Shown: one piece after another, positions 9,625 to 18,712 of the stretch
How the letters are laid out: each line of letters begins with the position of its first letter
Numbering within the stretch: the stretch's first letter is position 1
Origin: JAUIIK01 sp041390865
Lineage (GTDB): Bacteria > Chloroflexota > Chloroflexia > Thermomicrobiales > CFX8
Length of the DNA: 64,000 bases
Assembly: GCA_041390865.1 (NCBI GenBank)
Contig: JAWKPC010000001.1
Coordinates: 248,001 to 312,000, forward strand
Direction of reading: 5' to 3'
Notes under the pieces: model-generated
What the model was told of the DNA's origin: nothing
Databases searched by the model: none
The model's input: the letters and a program-made list of their open reading frames with translations, nothing else
Program-made: the position numbers and the translations under genes

Positions 9625-11814
9625 ATGAGCAGTCTGAATCCGGCACAAGACACGCTCGACTGGCAATCCAGCAGTCCGCCGGCATCATCCAAACGGCCCC
9701 GCTCATGGCAATCCTACCTGTCAATTCTGGCAATGGTTCTTCCGGCGGTTGCGTTGCTCGTGGTCGGCCTGCTTGCGGGACAGACACCCGCTGAAGGGGA
9801 CATCGAGCGCGGCGTTACCGTCGGAGACGTCAAGATGGACGGTTCCAGCTGGGAAGACGTCAAGCCCGAGTTACAGGCGTCGTTCGACCGCTACCTGGAG
9901 TCGCCGATCATGCTCACCGTTGGCCAGCAGTCGGTCGACATTACTCCGGCCGAGCTAGGCATCTCCTATGACATCGACGCAACGCACGAGAAAGCGCTCG
10001 GCATCGGCCGGGGCGGTCTCTTTGCCTCCACCGGTGAACGTATCGTCGCCCACACGAGCGGATACGAGGTTGCCCCGGTCGTTCGGGCCGACGAGGCGAC
10101 CTTCCTGAGCGTCATCGCGCCGCTGGCGGAAGAGGTCGTTGTGCCGCCGACGAACGCGACGTTCTATGTCGACGGCAACGCGATCGCCGTACGCGAGTCG
10201 GAAACCGGCGTCGGCGTTGATCCGTCCGATGCATTGCGGGCGCTGGTGCGCTCGGCGGCGGATGGCGAGAGCCGGCCGATCGAGGTGAAGACGACCGTTG
10301 TCCAGCCGGACGTCGATACTGCAGAGTTGCAGGGGATCCTCGAAGAGACCTCTCTGCTGACGGACTCACCGCTGCTGATGAAGGATGCGGATAACGCCTG
10401 GGCCTACGAACAGTCCGATATCGTTGGTTTCGTGACGCTTGACGGCGACGAGATCGCGATCGATCGAGATGCCGTCGCCGCGAGCCTCAATGCGCTCGCG
10501 CCGTCAATCAATCAGCTCGCTCAGAACGCCGACATTATCCGCGAGGAAGATGGCACCTTCTCGATCTCTGACGGAGCGATCGAGCGAGAACTGGATATCG
10601 ACGCATCGACCGATGCCATCGCGGATGCGATCATGAACGGCGATTCCGAGGTTCAGCTCGTGGTCGCCGAGAGCGAGCCGCTGATGACCAAAGAGCGGCT
10701 GCTGCCACTCTACCGCGAGCTCACCGAGATGGTGACGCGCGGGGTGACGCTGAGCTGGTCCGAAGGGGCTATCGCGCTCGACAAGAAGGCGTTCTCGAAC
10801 TCGATCTACTGGAACGTCAACACCGGCGACATCTGGTTCGATCACGAGGCGCTTGCGGCGGCAATCCAACCGATCGCCGACGCCGCTACCCGGCCTCCGA
10901 CGAACTTGCGCTGGCTCAACGGCGAGGTCGTGGCCGGCGAAGGCGCAAAACCCGGCCTCCGCGCCGATGTCTACGAAACGATTCCTGCCGTAACTGAAGC
11001 GGCAAGCTTCGGCCACGAGTACGCCGAACTGGCGGTCGTTGAAGACAATTACGTGACGGCCGAAGGTCTCGGCATCGACATCCGGCATGTCCTCGGATCG
11101 TCAACGACCTACTATGGCGATTCCAGCGGGAATCGCAAGACGAACATCGAAGTCGCCTCCCGGGCATTGAACGGTACGCTCATCGCGCCGCACAGCACAT
11201 TCTCGTTCAACGACGCGATCGGCGGGACGGCATCGCTTGAGGACGGCTATATGATGGGCTACGGCATCGTCGCCAAGGATGGCGAGATCCTCACGGTTCC
11301 TTCAGTGGCTGGCGGTATCTGCCAGGTGGCCACAACGACGTTCCAGGCCGCATTCTGGGCCGGGATGCCGATCGAGACGCGCAGCTGGCACCTGTACTGG
11401 ATTCCGCGCTACGGCAATGGCCCCGGCGGGCTGACCGGTCTCGATGCGACGGTCGATCCGGAGTACGGCCTCGACTTCGAGTTCTCGAACCCGACCGACA
11501 CCTGGCTGGCCGTCTCGGCCTGGGCGGACGGCACGAACCTGACGATCGAGGTCTGGGGCGTTAACCAGGGGTGGAACGTCCAGGTGGACGAACCGGTGAT
11601 CACCAATGTTGTCGAGGCCGATCAGACGATCGTGCGGCGGACTGACAGCTCGCTGAACCCCGGACAGGAAGTCCGGGTCGAGACGGCGCAGGACGGCTTC
11701 GATGCTTCGATCCACCGCGTTGTCAAGGATGCCGAAGGGAACGTGCTCTCGGACACGACGTTCGAAAGCTACTACCTGCCGGCCCAGAACGTCATCCTGG
11801 TCGGGCCTTCCTAA
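9625..11814 (+). CDS. Membrane-anchored VanW family protein with PG-binding-4-like repeats
   Basis: 729-residue cell-envelope protein. A cytoplasmic N-terminus is followed by one membrane segment at about residues 33-53 (YLSILAMVLPAVALLVVGLL). The extracellular part contains repeated segments with the pattern of peptidoglycan-binding type 4 domains (TPAELGISYDID, IVGFVTLDGDEIAIDRDAV). A VanW domain covers about residues 505-640: NRKTNIEVASRALNGTLIAPHSTFSFND, then GGICQVATTTFQAAFWAGMPI. VanW is named from vancomycin-resistance clusters, but its activity is not established; its pairing with these repeats suggests a cell-wall role. Start ATG 9625 follows GGAG at 9615. Monocistronic, ending in a long hairpin. 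Confidence 0.88.
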   Translation: MSSLNPAQDTLDWQSSSPPASSKRPRSWQSYLSILAMVLPAVALLVVGLLAGQTPAEGDIERGVTVGDVKMDGSSWEDVKPELQASFDRYLESPIMLTVGQQSVDITPAELGISYDIDATHEKALGIGRGGLFASTGERIVAHTSGYEVAPVVRADEATFLSVIAPLAEEVVVPPTNATFYVDGNAIAVRESETGVGVDPSDALRALVRSAADGESRPIEVKTTVVQPDVDTAELQGILEETSLLTDSPLLMKDADNAWAYEQSDIVGFVTLDGDEIAIDRDAVAASLNALAPSINQLAQNADIIREEDGTFSISDGAIERELDIDASTDAIADAIMNGDSEVQLVVAESEPLMTKERLLPLYRELTEMVTRGVTLSWSEGAIALDKKAFSNSIYWNVNTGDIWFDHEALAAAIQPIADAATRPPTNLRWLNGEVVAGEGAKPGLRADVYETIPAVTEAASFGHEYAELAVVEDNYVTAEGLGIDIRHVLGSSTTYYGDSSGNRKTNIEVASRALNGTLIAPHSTFSFNDAIGGTASLEDGYMMGYGIVAKDGEILTVPSVAGGICQVATTTFQAAFWAGMPIETRSWHLYWIPRYGNGPGGLTGLDATVDPEYGLDFEFSNPTDTWLAVSAWADGTNLTIEVWGVNQGWNVQVDEPVITNVVEADQTIVRRTDSSLNPGQEVRVETAQDGFDASIHRVVKDAEGNVLSDTTFESYYLPAQNVILVGPS

Positions 11815-11843
11815 ACGCGACGACACGTTTTTGCGTATTGCTG

Positions 11844-11884
11844 CGACCGGCAGCGGATGCCAGGAAAGCATCCGCTGCCGGTCG
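11844..11884. terminator. 17-bp stem hairpin between convergent genes
   Basis: CGACCGGCAGCGGATGC (11844-11860) is exactly complementary to 11868-11884 with a 7-base loop, between the VanW gene (+) and the flavoenzyme gene (-). Confidence 0.75.
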
Positions 11885-11946
11885 TCGTTGTTCCCAAGAA
11901 TGAAGATGCTTCGGTAGGTCAGGTGCCCGGGCCGCAGCGAGCGCTC

Positions 11947-13356
11947 TCAGGATCTCGGCTCGATGTTCTGGTTGACGCGGAACAGGTTGCCGGGATCGTA
12001 CCTGGTCTTGATCTCAACGAGGCGCTCGTAGTTGGCGCCGTAGCTCGCCTTCACGCGTTCTTTGCCTTCGCCCTGCATCAAGAAGTGGACATAACCGCTC
12101 GATCCGGAGTGCGGCCGAAGTGCATCGTCGTACTGCTGCATCCAGGCGATGTTGTCCGCCATGTTCGCAGGATCGGCGTCGGCGGCGATGATGACATAGA
12201 CGTAATCGTCGTCGCGATGGCTGTACGCCGTGGCCGTTTCGTCGACCTGCTGGATCGCGCCGGTTTGCGGGTATAGATGCATGGCGGAGTGCAGCGAGGG
12301 GACGCGTGGTCCGAAGCGATCATGGACGGAGATCGCTTCGTCGCTCAGCGCCGGAACATAGTCGGTCTTCCAGTAGTGTTGAAGTCCCGGAGCGTACAGC
12401 CCATCGAACATGCTGTTAAGCGCTGGATAGGGGTGCAGGCCGGCAAGATCGACAGCTGGCTCGACGACATTGCGCAGCGGCCGGATGACCTCTTCGCCAT
12501 TGCCGGGATCATCGCCAGCGTAGCAGGTGACAATGGCGACCATCGGGACGAAGTGCAGGTGTTCCGGAATGTATGGAGCCGGCGGTCCCTGGTGGAAGCT
12601 GAAGAACGCGCTCATTTCGTTCGGTGCGGACTGCATGTAGTCGCGGTAGAAGTGCAAGAGCTTGTCGGCGTGCTCTGCCGGGTAGAAGATCGGCCCACCG
12701 TAGACGTTGCTAGCCGGATGAAGCTGGAATTCGAAGGAAGTCACCACTCCAAAGTTCCCGCCGCCTCCTCTGATAGCCCAGAACAAATCCGCGTTCTGAT
12801 CCGCGCTTGCCACTCGTAATTCGCCATCGGCTGTGACGACGTCCGCGGAGATCAGGTTGTCGCAGGAGAGGCCGTAGCGGCGGGAGAGGTACCCGAAGCC
12901 GCCGCCGAGCGTCAGGCCGGCGACGCCGGTTGTCGAGATGATGCCCGAGGGCGTGGCGAGGCCGAAGACGTGGGTCGCGTGATCGACCTCACCCCAGGTC
13001 GCTCCTCCTCCAACGCGCACCGTCTTGCGATCCGGGTCGACGCGTACGCCGTTCATGGCGGCGAGATCGATCACGATCCCGTCGTCGCACGTGCCGAGAC
13101 CGGCGACATTGTGGCCGCCGCCGCGCACCGCGACGAGCATGTCTTCCTCACGGGCGATCTTGACCGCATTGATCACGTCGGCGACGTCCGCGCACTCCAC
13201 GAGCATCGACGGGCGGCGGTCGATCATGGCGTTGTAGACTGCGCGCGAGGTCTCGAAAGCTGGATCTGACGGTTGGATTACCGGGCCACGCATTGACTCG
13301 ATGAAGCGTTGCGCGGTCCTGTCTTCACGGCGATTTCCCGTGGCCGTAGCAGTCAT
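11947..13356 (-). CDS. FAD-binding oxidoreductase, berberine-bridge-enzyme-like
   Basis: 469-residue flavoenzyme of the PCMH/VAO fold. The FAD domain shows VAVRGGGHNVAGLGTCDDGIVIDL, in which the His after GGG is the usual 8-alpha covalent flavin ligand, then GLTLGGGFGYLSRRYGLSCDNLISADVVTADGEL and FWAIRGGGGNFGVVTSFEF. The C-terminal BBE element is YDPGNLFRVNQNIEP. Such enzymes oxidise sugars, alkaloids or other alcohols with O2; the substrate here is unknown. No secretion signal is seen. Start ATG 13356. It is transcribed from the 145-bp gap shared with the end of the ligase/reductase gene. Confidence 0.9.
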   Translation of the reverse strand: MTATATGNRREDRTAQRFIESMRGPVIQPSDPAFETSRAVYNAMIDRRPSMLVECADVADVINAVKIAREEDMLVAVRGGGHNVAGLGTCDDGIVIDLAAMNGVRVDPDRKTVRVGGGATWGEVDHATHVFGLATPSGIISTTGVAGLTLGGGFGYLSRRYGLSCDNLISADVVTADGELRVASADQNADLFWAIRGGGGNFGVVTSFEFQLHPASNVYGGPIFYPAEHADKLLHFYRDYMQSAPNEMSAFFSFHQGPPAPYIPEHLHFVPMVAIVTCYAGDDPGNGEEVIRPLRNVVEPAVDLAGLHPYPALNSMFDGLYAPGLQHYWKTDYVPALSDEAISVHDRFGPRVPSLHSAMHLYPQTGAIQQVDETATAYSHRDDDYVYVIIAADADPANMADNIAWMQQYDDALRPHSGSSGYVHFLMQGEGKERVKASYGANYERLVEIKTRYDPGNLFRVNQNIEPRS

Positions 13357-13500
13357 GAATCAATCCCTTCAGTATTGGTGCTGCGCGTCGCGCCGCGCAG
13401 TGAATAGCGGTCACGATCGCCGGCTCTTACGCCGGCGCAACGTGGATTCGGGCGGGCAGGTACCTCCCTTCACTCCATGCTGGGTCTTCTATGTGGTTGG

Positions 13501-15831
13501 TCAGGGATCCGGGGCGAGGTTCATCTGCTCCAGCCAGTGGCTGGGCATACCGATCGAAAGGCCGCCGTCAACCGGGATAAAGGCTCCGCTGACGTAGCTT
13601 GAAGCTTCCGACGCCAGCCAGATCGCCGTTCCGACCACATCGGCCACCTCTCCCCAGCGGCCGAGCGGGACGGATTCAATCGCGGTCTTGGCGCGCGCCT
13701 CGTGGGCGAGGTATGGAAGGTTAAGCGACGTTCGAATCCAGCCCGGGCACAGAGCGTTCACCCGTACGCCGGACGCGCCCCATTCCATCGCCATCGACTG
13801 GGTCAGTGAGAGCACGCCGGACTTCGCGGCGCTGTAGGCGGCGATCGCCGGCCAGGCTCGGGTTGGCAGCAATGACGCGATGTTGATGATCGAGCCGGCG
13901 CCTTGTTCTGCCATTCGCGGTCCAACCTGCTGGCACATGGCCAGCACGCCGGTGAGGTTGAGCGCGATGACCTTGTTCCAGCCATCCTGCTCAATTTCGG
14001 CAATCGAGGACTGAAACAGCGGCCCACCGGCTGCGTTGACCAGCACGTCGATGCCGTCGAGCGCTTTCCATGCCCGCGCGACGCTGTGGCTAACCGCTTC
14101 GGCGTCGCAGACATCGCATGGCAGGGCTATGGCCTCCCGTCCGCCGGCGCGTACGTCGGCGGCCACCGCTTCCAGGTCGTCGTGCGAGCGTGCGACGAGT
14201 GCGACATCCGCCCCGGCCGCGGCAAATTCGCGAGCCAGACCGGCGCCGATGCCGCGCGATGCGCCGGTGATGAGCGCTCGTCGACCGGTCAGCGAGAAGC
14301 GTTGCCGGGACATCTCAACTGCTCCCTCGACCTGGGTCGGGCGGTCGCGCCCGCGCAGGGCGTGCTTCAGCACTTTTCCAGCGCCGGAAAGCGGTAGCTC
14401 GTCGACGAGCGCCAGGGAGCGCGGACACTTGAAACCGGCGATCCGCTCGCTGCAGAAGGCGCGCAACTCGCCGAGACTGACGGTACATCCGGGCGCCGGC
14501 ACGACGACGGCATGGACGCGTTCGCCCCAATGGTCGTCGGGCAGGCCGATGATGGCCGCAGCCGCCACGGCGGGATGCGCGCATATGACTCCCTCGACCT
14601 CGCTCGCGTAGATGTTCTCACCGCCCGAGATGATCAGGTCGCGCGACCGGCCGGCAAGGTATAGATAACCTTCAGCGTCCAGATAGCCGAGGTCGCCGGT
14701 CCAGAACCAACCATCGCGGATCGACTGTGCGCTGTCCTCGGGCCGATTCCAGTAGCCGCGAGTGATATTCGGGCCACGCACCGTTACCTCGCCTATAGCG
14801 CCGGTCTGGCAGGGACGCCCGTCGCTATGCCGGACGACGATCTCGCAACCCAGAATTTCCCGTCCGGCAGACCGTGCGCGCGGTTCGTCGAGAATTCGTT
14901 CCTCGTGGGGCAGCAGGGCGATATGCGAGCTACCCTCGGTCAGTCCATAGGCTTGCGTGAACGCGCAACCGAAGAACGAGACGGCAGCGCGTAAGAGGTC
15001 GGCGGAAATGGGGGCACCGCCGTGGAGAATCAGCCGTAATGAGGCGAGGTTGCCGTTAGCGGCATGATCATTGACGATGGCGTCGATCATTGTCGGTACC
15101 ATGATCGTGCAGGTGATGCCTGCGTGCTCGATCGTTTCGAGGACGCTCCTCGGATGAAAGCCCGGCAAGATCACATGCCGGGAGCCGCGCCAGGTCAGCG
15201 CGTAGATTGACGAACCATCGGCGAGGTGGAACATCGGTGCAGTGTGCAGGAAACGGTCCGCTTCCTGGTATCCGGCGCCCACGATCATATTGAAGGCGTT
15301 GACGATGAGGTTGCGGTGGCTCAGGACGGCACCTTTCGGAGCGCCAGTTGTGCCGCTCGTGTAGAACAGCCCGGCCGGATCGTCCTCGTCGATGTCGCCG
15401 GCAAAGGGTTCCGGCGTCGAGCGCGCAACCAGCTCCTCGTAGCCGTCTGGCGCGGCCAGCAATTGAAGCTCCGCGCTAGCGATCTTCAAGGCCGTCTCCC
15501 GGTGGTCCTCGTCAACGATGAGCAGTCGAGGCGAGCAATCCGCGAGCGTCCGGCGGTGTTCTTCGAGAGTGTGGCGGGTGTTGAGTGGAACGAGGATCGC
15601 GCCGCTTGCGGGTACCGCACAATAGACTTCGAGATACCGGTGGCAGTTGTTCATCAGCACGGCCACCCGGTCGCCGGCGCCGATGCCGAGTTGCCGGAGA
15701 CCACTGGCGAGCCGCCGGCAACGATCGCCGAATTCCGCGTAATTCAGGCGGGTTGACCCGCAGACGACGGCGAGGTTGGCGCCGTAGAGGCGCTCGGCCT
15801 GGTCGATGATGTCGGCGAGCATGAGAGCCAT
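13501..15831 (-). CDS. Fused acyl-CoA ligase (ANL) and short-chain dehydrogenase/reductase
   Basis: One uninterrupted 776-codon frame covers two enzymes. Residues 1-506 are an AMP-forming acyl-CoA synthetase: LFYTSGTTGAPKGAV (P-loop), QAYGLTEGS, WFWTGDLGYLD, GRSRDLIISGGENIYASEVE, and the A10 lysine region LSGAGKVLKHAL. Residues 507-776 are an SDR: LITGASRGIGAGLA (NAD(P) loop), LVNAAGG, IINIAS (catalytic Ser), AYSAAKS (Tyr and Lys), and CPGWIRTSLN. The SDR part could start alone at ATG 14313, with GAGGGAG about 8 bases upstream, so either a true fusion or a coupled internal start is possible. Start ATG 15831 has GGGGG 5 bases upstream. Divergent from a MarR gene with shared operators. Substrate unknown; fatty or aromatic acid activation followed by hydroxyacyl or ketoacyl redox is plausible. 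Confidence 0.88.
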   Translation of the reverse strand: MALMLADIIDQAERLYGANLAVVCGSTRLNYAEFGDRCRRLASGLRQLGIGAGDRVAVLMNNCHRYLEVYCAVPASGAILVPLNTRHTLEEHRRTLADCSPRLLIVDEDHRETALKIASAELQLLAAPDGYEELVARSTPEPFAGDIDEDDPAGLFYTSGTTGAPKGAVLSHRNLIVNAFNMIVGAGYQEADRFLHTAPMFHLADGSSIYALTWRGSRHVILPGFHPRSVLETIEHAGITCTIMVPTMIDAIVNDHAANGNLASLRLILHGGAPISADLLRAAVSFFGCAFTQAYGLTEGSSHIALLPHEERILDEPRARSAGREILGCEIVVRHSDGRPCQTGAIGEVTVRGPNITRGYWNRPEDSAQSIRDGWFWTGDLGYLDAEGYLYLAGRSRDLIISGGENIYASEVEGVICAHPAVAAAAIIGLPDDHWGERVHAVVVPAPGCTVSLGELRAFCSERIAGFKCPRSLALVDELPLSGAGKVLKHALRGRDRPTQVEGAVEMSRQRFSLTGRRALITGASRGIGAGLAREFAAAGADVALVARSHDDLEAVAADVRAGGREAIALPCDVCDAEAVSHSVARAWKALDGIDVLVNAAGGPLFQSSIAEIEQDGWNKVIALNLTGVLAMCQQVGPRMAEQGAGSIINIASLLPTRAWPAIAAYSAAKSGVLSLTQSMAMEWGASGVRVNALCPGWIRTSLNLPYLAHEARAKTAIESVPLGRWGEVADVVGTAIWLASEASSYVSGAFIPVDGGLSIGMPSHWLEQMNLAPDP

Positions 15832-15852
15832 CGGATCCCCCGAACAGGTATA

Positions 15853-15892
15853 ATGCAGGCCACCTGCATACTATTATGCAGGCTACCTGCTG
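15853..15892. promoter_or_regulatory. Two tandem MarR-type operators in a divergent promoter
   Basis: ATGCAGG-CCA-CCTGCAT at 15853-15869 is a perfect 7-3-7 palindrome. A second copy, ATGCAGG-CTA-CCTGCTG at 15876-15892, has centres 23 bp away. The first overlaps a TATAAT box (15849-15854) for the marR gene, and CATAAT on the minus strand in the same interval fits the ligase promoter. Occupancy would shut both promoters. The regulator is inferred to be the adjacent MarR. Confidence 0.8.
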
Positions 15893-15911
15893 AATTGTAA
15901 AGGGAGATAGC

Positions 15912-16385
15912 ATGACTGACAGGGCCGGATGGCAAAACGCCACACTCGTGACGTTGCTACTCGAACCGGCCCATCGCATGGTTGGCGAGCTGGTGGAGCG
16001 TGTAGCGGCCGCAGGCTTTCCGGATATTCGACCGTCGGACAGCCGCGTGCTCGAGAACCTGGACCCGGGCGGTACCCGCCTGACGGAACTGGCCGCGCGC
16101 GCGCAGATGACGCATCAGTCGATGGGTGAACTGGTTTCAGGTCTGGAAGAGCGCGGCTACGCTACGCGTATTCCGGATCCGCAGGATCGCCGCGCGAGGT
16201 TGGTGCGTCTAACGCCGCAGGGACGCGATCTCATGCACGTCGCGCTCGAAGAGTTGGCGGCAATCGAGGGTCGCTGGCTGGCGCACTTCGCCGCTGCGGG
16301 CGCGTCTGATATGCGGGCGGCACTTGCGGGGGCCCTAGAGCGAGAGCAGCAGAGCCATCCGGCCGCCGAAGCGGCGGACGATTGA
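15912..16385 (+). CDS. MarR family transcriptional regulator
   Basis: 157-residue winged-helix repressor. Helices and wing are recognisable: PDIRPSDSRVLENLDPGGTRLTELAARAQMTHQSMGELVSGLEERGYATRIPDPQDRRARLVRLTPQGRDLMHVA, with the DPxDRRARLV wing that is the family hallmark. ATG 15912 follows GGGAG. It probably represses itself and the divergent ligase/reductase gene through the duplicated palindrome at 15853-15892, releasing when an acid or its CoA thioester binds, as known for several MarR regulators of ligase genes. Ligand identity is inference. Confidence 0.93.
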   Translation: MTDRAGWQNATLVTLLLEPAHRMVGELVERVAAAGFPDIRPSDSRVLENLDPGGTRLTELAARAQMTHQSMGELVSGLEERGYATRIPDPQDRRARLVRLTPQGRDLMHVALEELAAIEGRWLAHFAAAGASDMRAALAGALEREQQSHPAAEAADD

Positions 16386-16403
16386 TCTCGCCGGTCAAAA
16401 AGA

Positions 16404-16427
16404 CGCCTCCCCGGTACCGGGGAGGCG
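16404..16427. terminator. 24-bp perfect palindrome between marR and gltA
   Basis: CGCCTCCCCGGT followed directly by its reverse complement at 16404-16427, between convergent genes. Likely a bidirectional terminator. Confidence 0.7.
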
Positions 16428-16455
16428 ACATGGTAGCTGAGTTACGGACCGACGG

Positions 16456-17598
16456 CTAGCCGCGCTGGTCGATCGGCACGAAATCCTGATCGTCGTTGCC
16501 GACGTAGAGCGCCTGCGGTCGCATCAGGCGGTTTTCCTGAACCTGCTCCATCAGATTGGCGCTCCAACCGACGACGCGGGAGATGCCGAAGACTGCCGGC
16601 ATCAGGTCGGGCGGGAATCCGAGGTTGTAGAGCAACGGCGCGGAATAGAACTCGACATTGGGATAGAGGCCGCGCTCGGTGAAGTAGGGGTGATGGTTCG
16701 TCAGCTCTTCCATCCGGCGCGCCATCTCGTACCAGGTGTTGTCCCCGACCTCGTCGGCAATCTTCTCCGACCAGGCCATGAGGAGATCGACGCGCGGGTC
16801 TCGCACCTTGTAGATGCGATGGCCGATGCCCATGATCCGGCGGCCGATCTGCAGCGACTCGTCGACGTACTCTTCGATCTTATCCGGCGAGCCGATCTCG
16901 AGGAGCATGTTCATGGCCATCATGTTCGCTCCGCCGTGGGCGATGCCCTTGAGGCTGCCCAGCGCCGAGTTGATGGCGGAGTAGTAGTCAGTCGTCGATG
17001 AGATCGTCGAGCGCGCGGTGAACGTCGATGCATTCATCGAGTGTTCCGCGAGCAGTGACAGATAGGTGTCGAAGGCGTTTTCCGCGTTCTCGGTCGGCCG
17101 CTCCCCATTAACCATGTAGAGGAAATTTCCGGCGGATCGCAGGTCGGGCAACGGGGCGAGCGGCTCTTTGCCATTGCGCAGGCGCTGGTAGGCGGCGAGA
17201 GCCGTCGGGAAGATTGCGGTGGTCGCGGCAGCCTTGTTGCGCAGGCCGTCGACGTCCCAGTTGTCGGCATCGTCGTCGTCCATGGCGAGGACGGTGACGG
17301 CGATCTTCAAGGCATCGATCGGGGCTCCGGTTGTTGGAAGGGCTTTGATTGCCGATTCGACGTGGGATGTGAGGGGTCTGTGCGTGTCGAGCTGCTCGTT
17401 GAGCCCGTCGAGCTCTTCGCGGGTGGGCCAGGATCCATACCACATGAGGTACGCGATCTCTTCAAATGTCGCCTTGTTCGCCCAGTCGTAGATGTTGTAG
17501 CCGCGGTACTTGAGAATACCGTTTTCGCCGTCGACCGAACTAAGGGCGGTGCGCGCTACCTTAATTCCGTCGAGACCACTCATTACCTCGTTTGACAT
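16456..17598 (-). CDS. gltA: Citrate synthase / 2-methylcitrate synthase family
   Basis: 380-residue short-type (hexamer/dimer, Gram-positive style) citrate synthase that condenses acetyl-CoA and oxaloacetate. Visible motifs: HSMNASTFTARS, SLKGIAHGGANMMAMNMLLEI, the catalytic-His segment MGIGHRIYKVRDPR, and RVVGWSANLMEQ. The usual catalytic Asp in NVDFYS is Glu here (NVEFYS, residue 316, codon GAG at 16651-16653), so activity or substrate preference may differ, although Glu occurs in some family members. Start ATG 17598 has GGAG 4 bases upstream. It follows rimM across a small hairpin; trmD, the usual neighbour of rimM, is not present. Confidence 0.9.
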   Translation of the reverse strand: MSNEVMSGLDGIKVARTALSSVDGENGILKYRGYNIYDWANKATFEEIAYLMWYGSWPTREELDGLNEQLDTHRPLTSHVESAIKALPTTGAPIDALKIAVTVLAMDDDDADNWDVDGLRNKAAATTAIFPTALAAYQRLRNGKEPLAPLPDLRSAGNFLYMVNGERPTENAENAFDTYLSLLAEHSMNASTFTARSTISSTTDYYSAINSALGSLKGIAHGGANMMAMNMLLEIGSPDKIEEYVDESLQIGRRIMGIGHRIYKVRDPRVDLLMAWSEKIADEVGDNTWYEMARRMEELTNHHPYFTERGLYPNVEFYSAPLLYNLGFPPDLMPAVFGISRVVGWSANLMEQVQENRLMRPQALYVGNDDQDFVPIDQRG

Positions 17599-17694
17599 TC
17601 GCTCCGGTTTCCCTCCACTGCTCGCGATTCCAAAAGCCGCTCCGGCGAGCTCGTCGTTAGTTCAGGAGCGACGCTTCATTCAACTGCAATCGTA

Positions 17695-17718
17695 GCATCC
17701 TGCCTGGGCACAGGATGC
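17695..17718. terminator. 8-bp stem hairpin between gltA and rimM
   Basis: GCATCCTG (17695-17702) pairs with 17711-17718, loop of 8. It lies just past the rimM stop on the minus strand and upstream of gltA, consistent with a weak terminator. Confidence 0.45.
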
Positions 17719-17727
17719 GAGTCCGAA

Positions 17728-18342
17728 CTATCCTCCTTCGTCCACGTATCTCTGCGGCCGGACGGTCATGCGCCCTTCGGCCGGGTCGATGTCCAACACA
17801 ACATCATGCAGCGCCGGCAGCAAATACTGCCTTTTGTCGTCGCCGGTCACGACATAGACGTCGACTTCTCCCGCGTCGATTATCTCGCTCACCGTGCCGA
17901 GTTCGTTGCCCTGCTCGTCCACGGCGGTAAGGCCGAGTATCTGATAGTGGAAGTACGAGCCCTCTTCCGGCGGCGGGAGCTGGTTGCCGCGGATCTGGAC
18001 AATGGTCCCGCGAAGCCGTTCGGCTTCGTCGCGGTCATTGATTCCCTGGAGTTTCAACAGTGCTTCGCGGTCGTTCCCGCGCAGGCGCAACGACGTGATG
18101 CGCGTGGGGGTGTCGCTTCCATCGAGATAGACGCGGCGGAGATCCGACATCTTTTCCGGCCGGTCGGTGGTGAGAACGAGCTTGACCTCGCCGCGCAGGC
18201 CATGAGCCGCGACGATTCTGCCGATCGTCAGCAGGACGGAATCGAGCGACGCGTCGGGCGACGGGCCGTCGCTTGTTCTTCGTCTGCGGGGGTTAGTTTC
18301 CGATGTCAAGGCTTGAGCGGAGACCCCGGCGGGAGGCGGCAA
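17728..18342 (-). CDS. rimM: Ribosome maturation factor RimM
   Basis: Assists late 30S assembly, binding S19 and the 16S 3' domain. N-terminal RimM domain: LLTIGRIVAAHGLRGEVKLVLTTDRPEKM, then a PRC-barrel-like C-terminal part with SYFHYQILGLTAVDEQGNELGTVSEIIDAGEVDVYVV and LLPALHDVVLDIDPAEGRMTV. The longest frame begins at TTG 18342, overlapping khpA by 50 bases; another TTG at 18309 overlaps by 17. No ATG or GTG lies in frame between there and the RimM core, so a TTG start is likely. Cotranscribed with rpsP and khpA. Confidence 0.92.
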   Translation of the reverse strand: MPPPAGVSAQALTSETNPRRRRTSDGPSPDASLDSVLLTIGRIVAAHGLRGEVKLVLTTDRPEKMSDLRRVYLDGSDTPTRITSLRLRGNDREALLKLQGINDRDEAERLRGTIVQIRGNQLPPPEEGSYFHYQILGLTAVDEQGNELGTVSEIIDAGEVDVYVVTGDDKRQYLLPALHDVVLDIDPAEGRMTVRPQRYVDEGG

Positions 18343-18559
18343 TCATGAGGACCGTCCGCATTGCGCGAGCGATACGCCCTTCGCGTCCGATGATGCGGCC
18401 CATGTCGTCTTCGTGGACGTCGATATGGACGCGGACCATCTGTCCCCGGCGGTCACCCGTGACCTGGACTGCTTCGGCGTTGTCGACGAGCCGGGTGGCG
18501 ACGGATTCGATCAGATCGCAGAGTTCTTGCGTTTCAGGGTCGTTCTGGTCACTTGCCAT
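18293..18559 (-). CDS. khpA: KH-domain RNA-binding protein KhpA
   Basis: 88-residue single KH protein, the partner of KhpB/Jag in Gram-positive-type bacteria, found between rpsP and rimM in many genomes. The KH motif is clear: MVRVHIDVHEDDMGRIIGREGRIARAMRTVLMIAASRRG, with the GxxG loop as IIGREG. ATG 18559. The 3' end overlaps the start of rimM, suggesting translational coupling. Confidence 0.92.
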   Translation of the reverse strand: MASDQNDPETQELCDLIESVATRLVDNAEAVQVTGDRRGQMVRVHIDVHEDDMGRIIGREGRIARAMRTVLMIAASRRGLRSSLDIGN

Positions 18560-18712
18560 TCAGACGGTTCTCACTTTCGTGCCGACGATGGGCGAACGTC
18601 CCATATTATCGACCCTGCGCTCGCTCGTGTCGAGCGAGGTAGGCCGAACGCTATCTGGGGTTGAGTGCAGAGTTGCCAGCGAACTGCCCGGTCGGAATCG
18701 AGTAGCCGGCGA

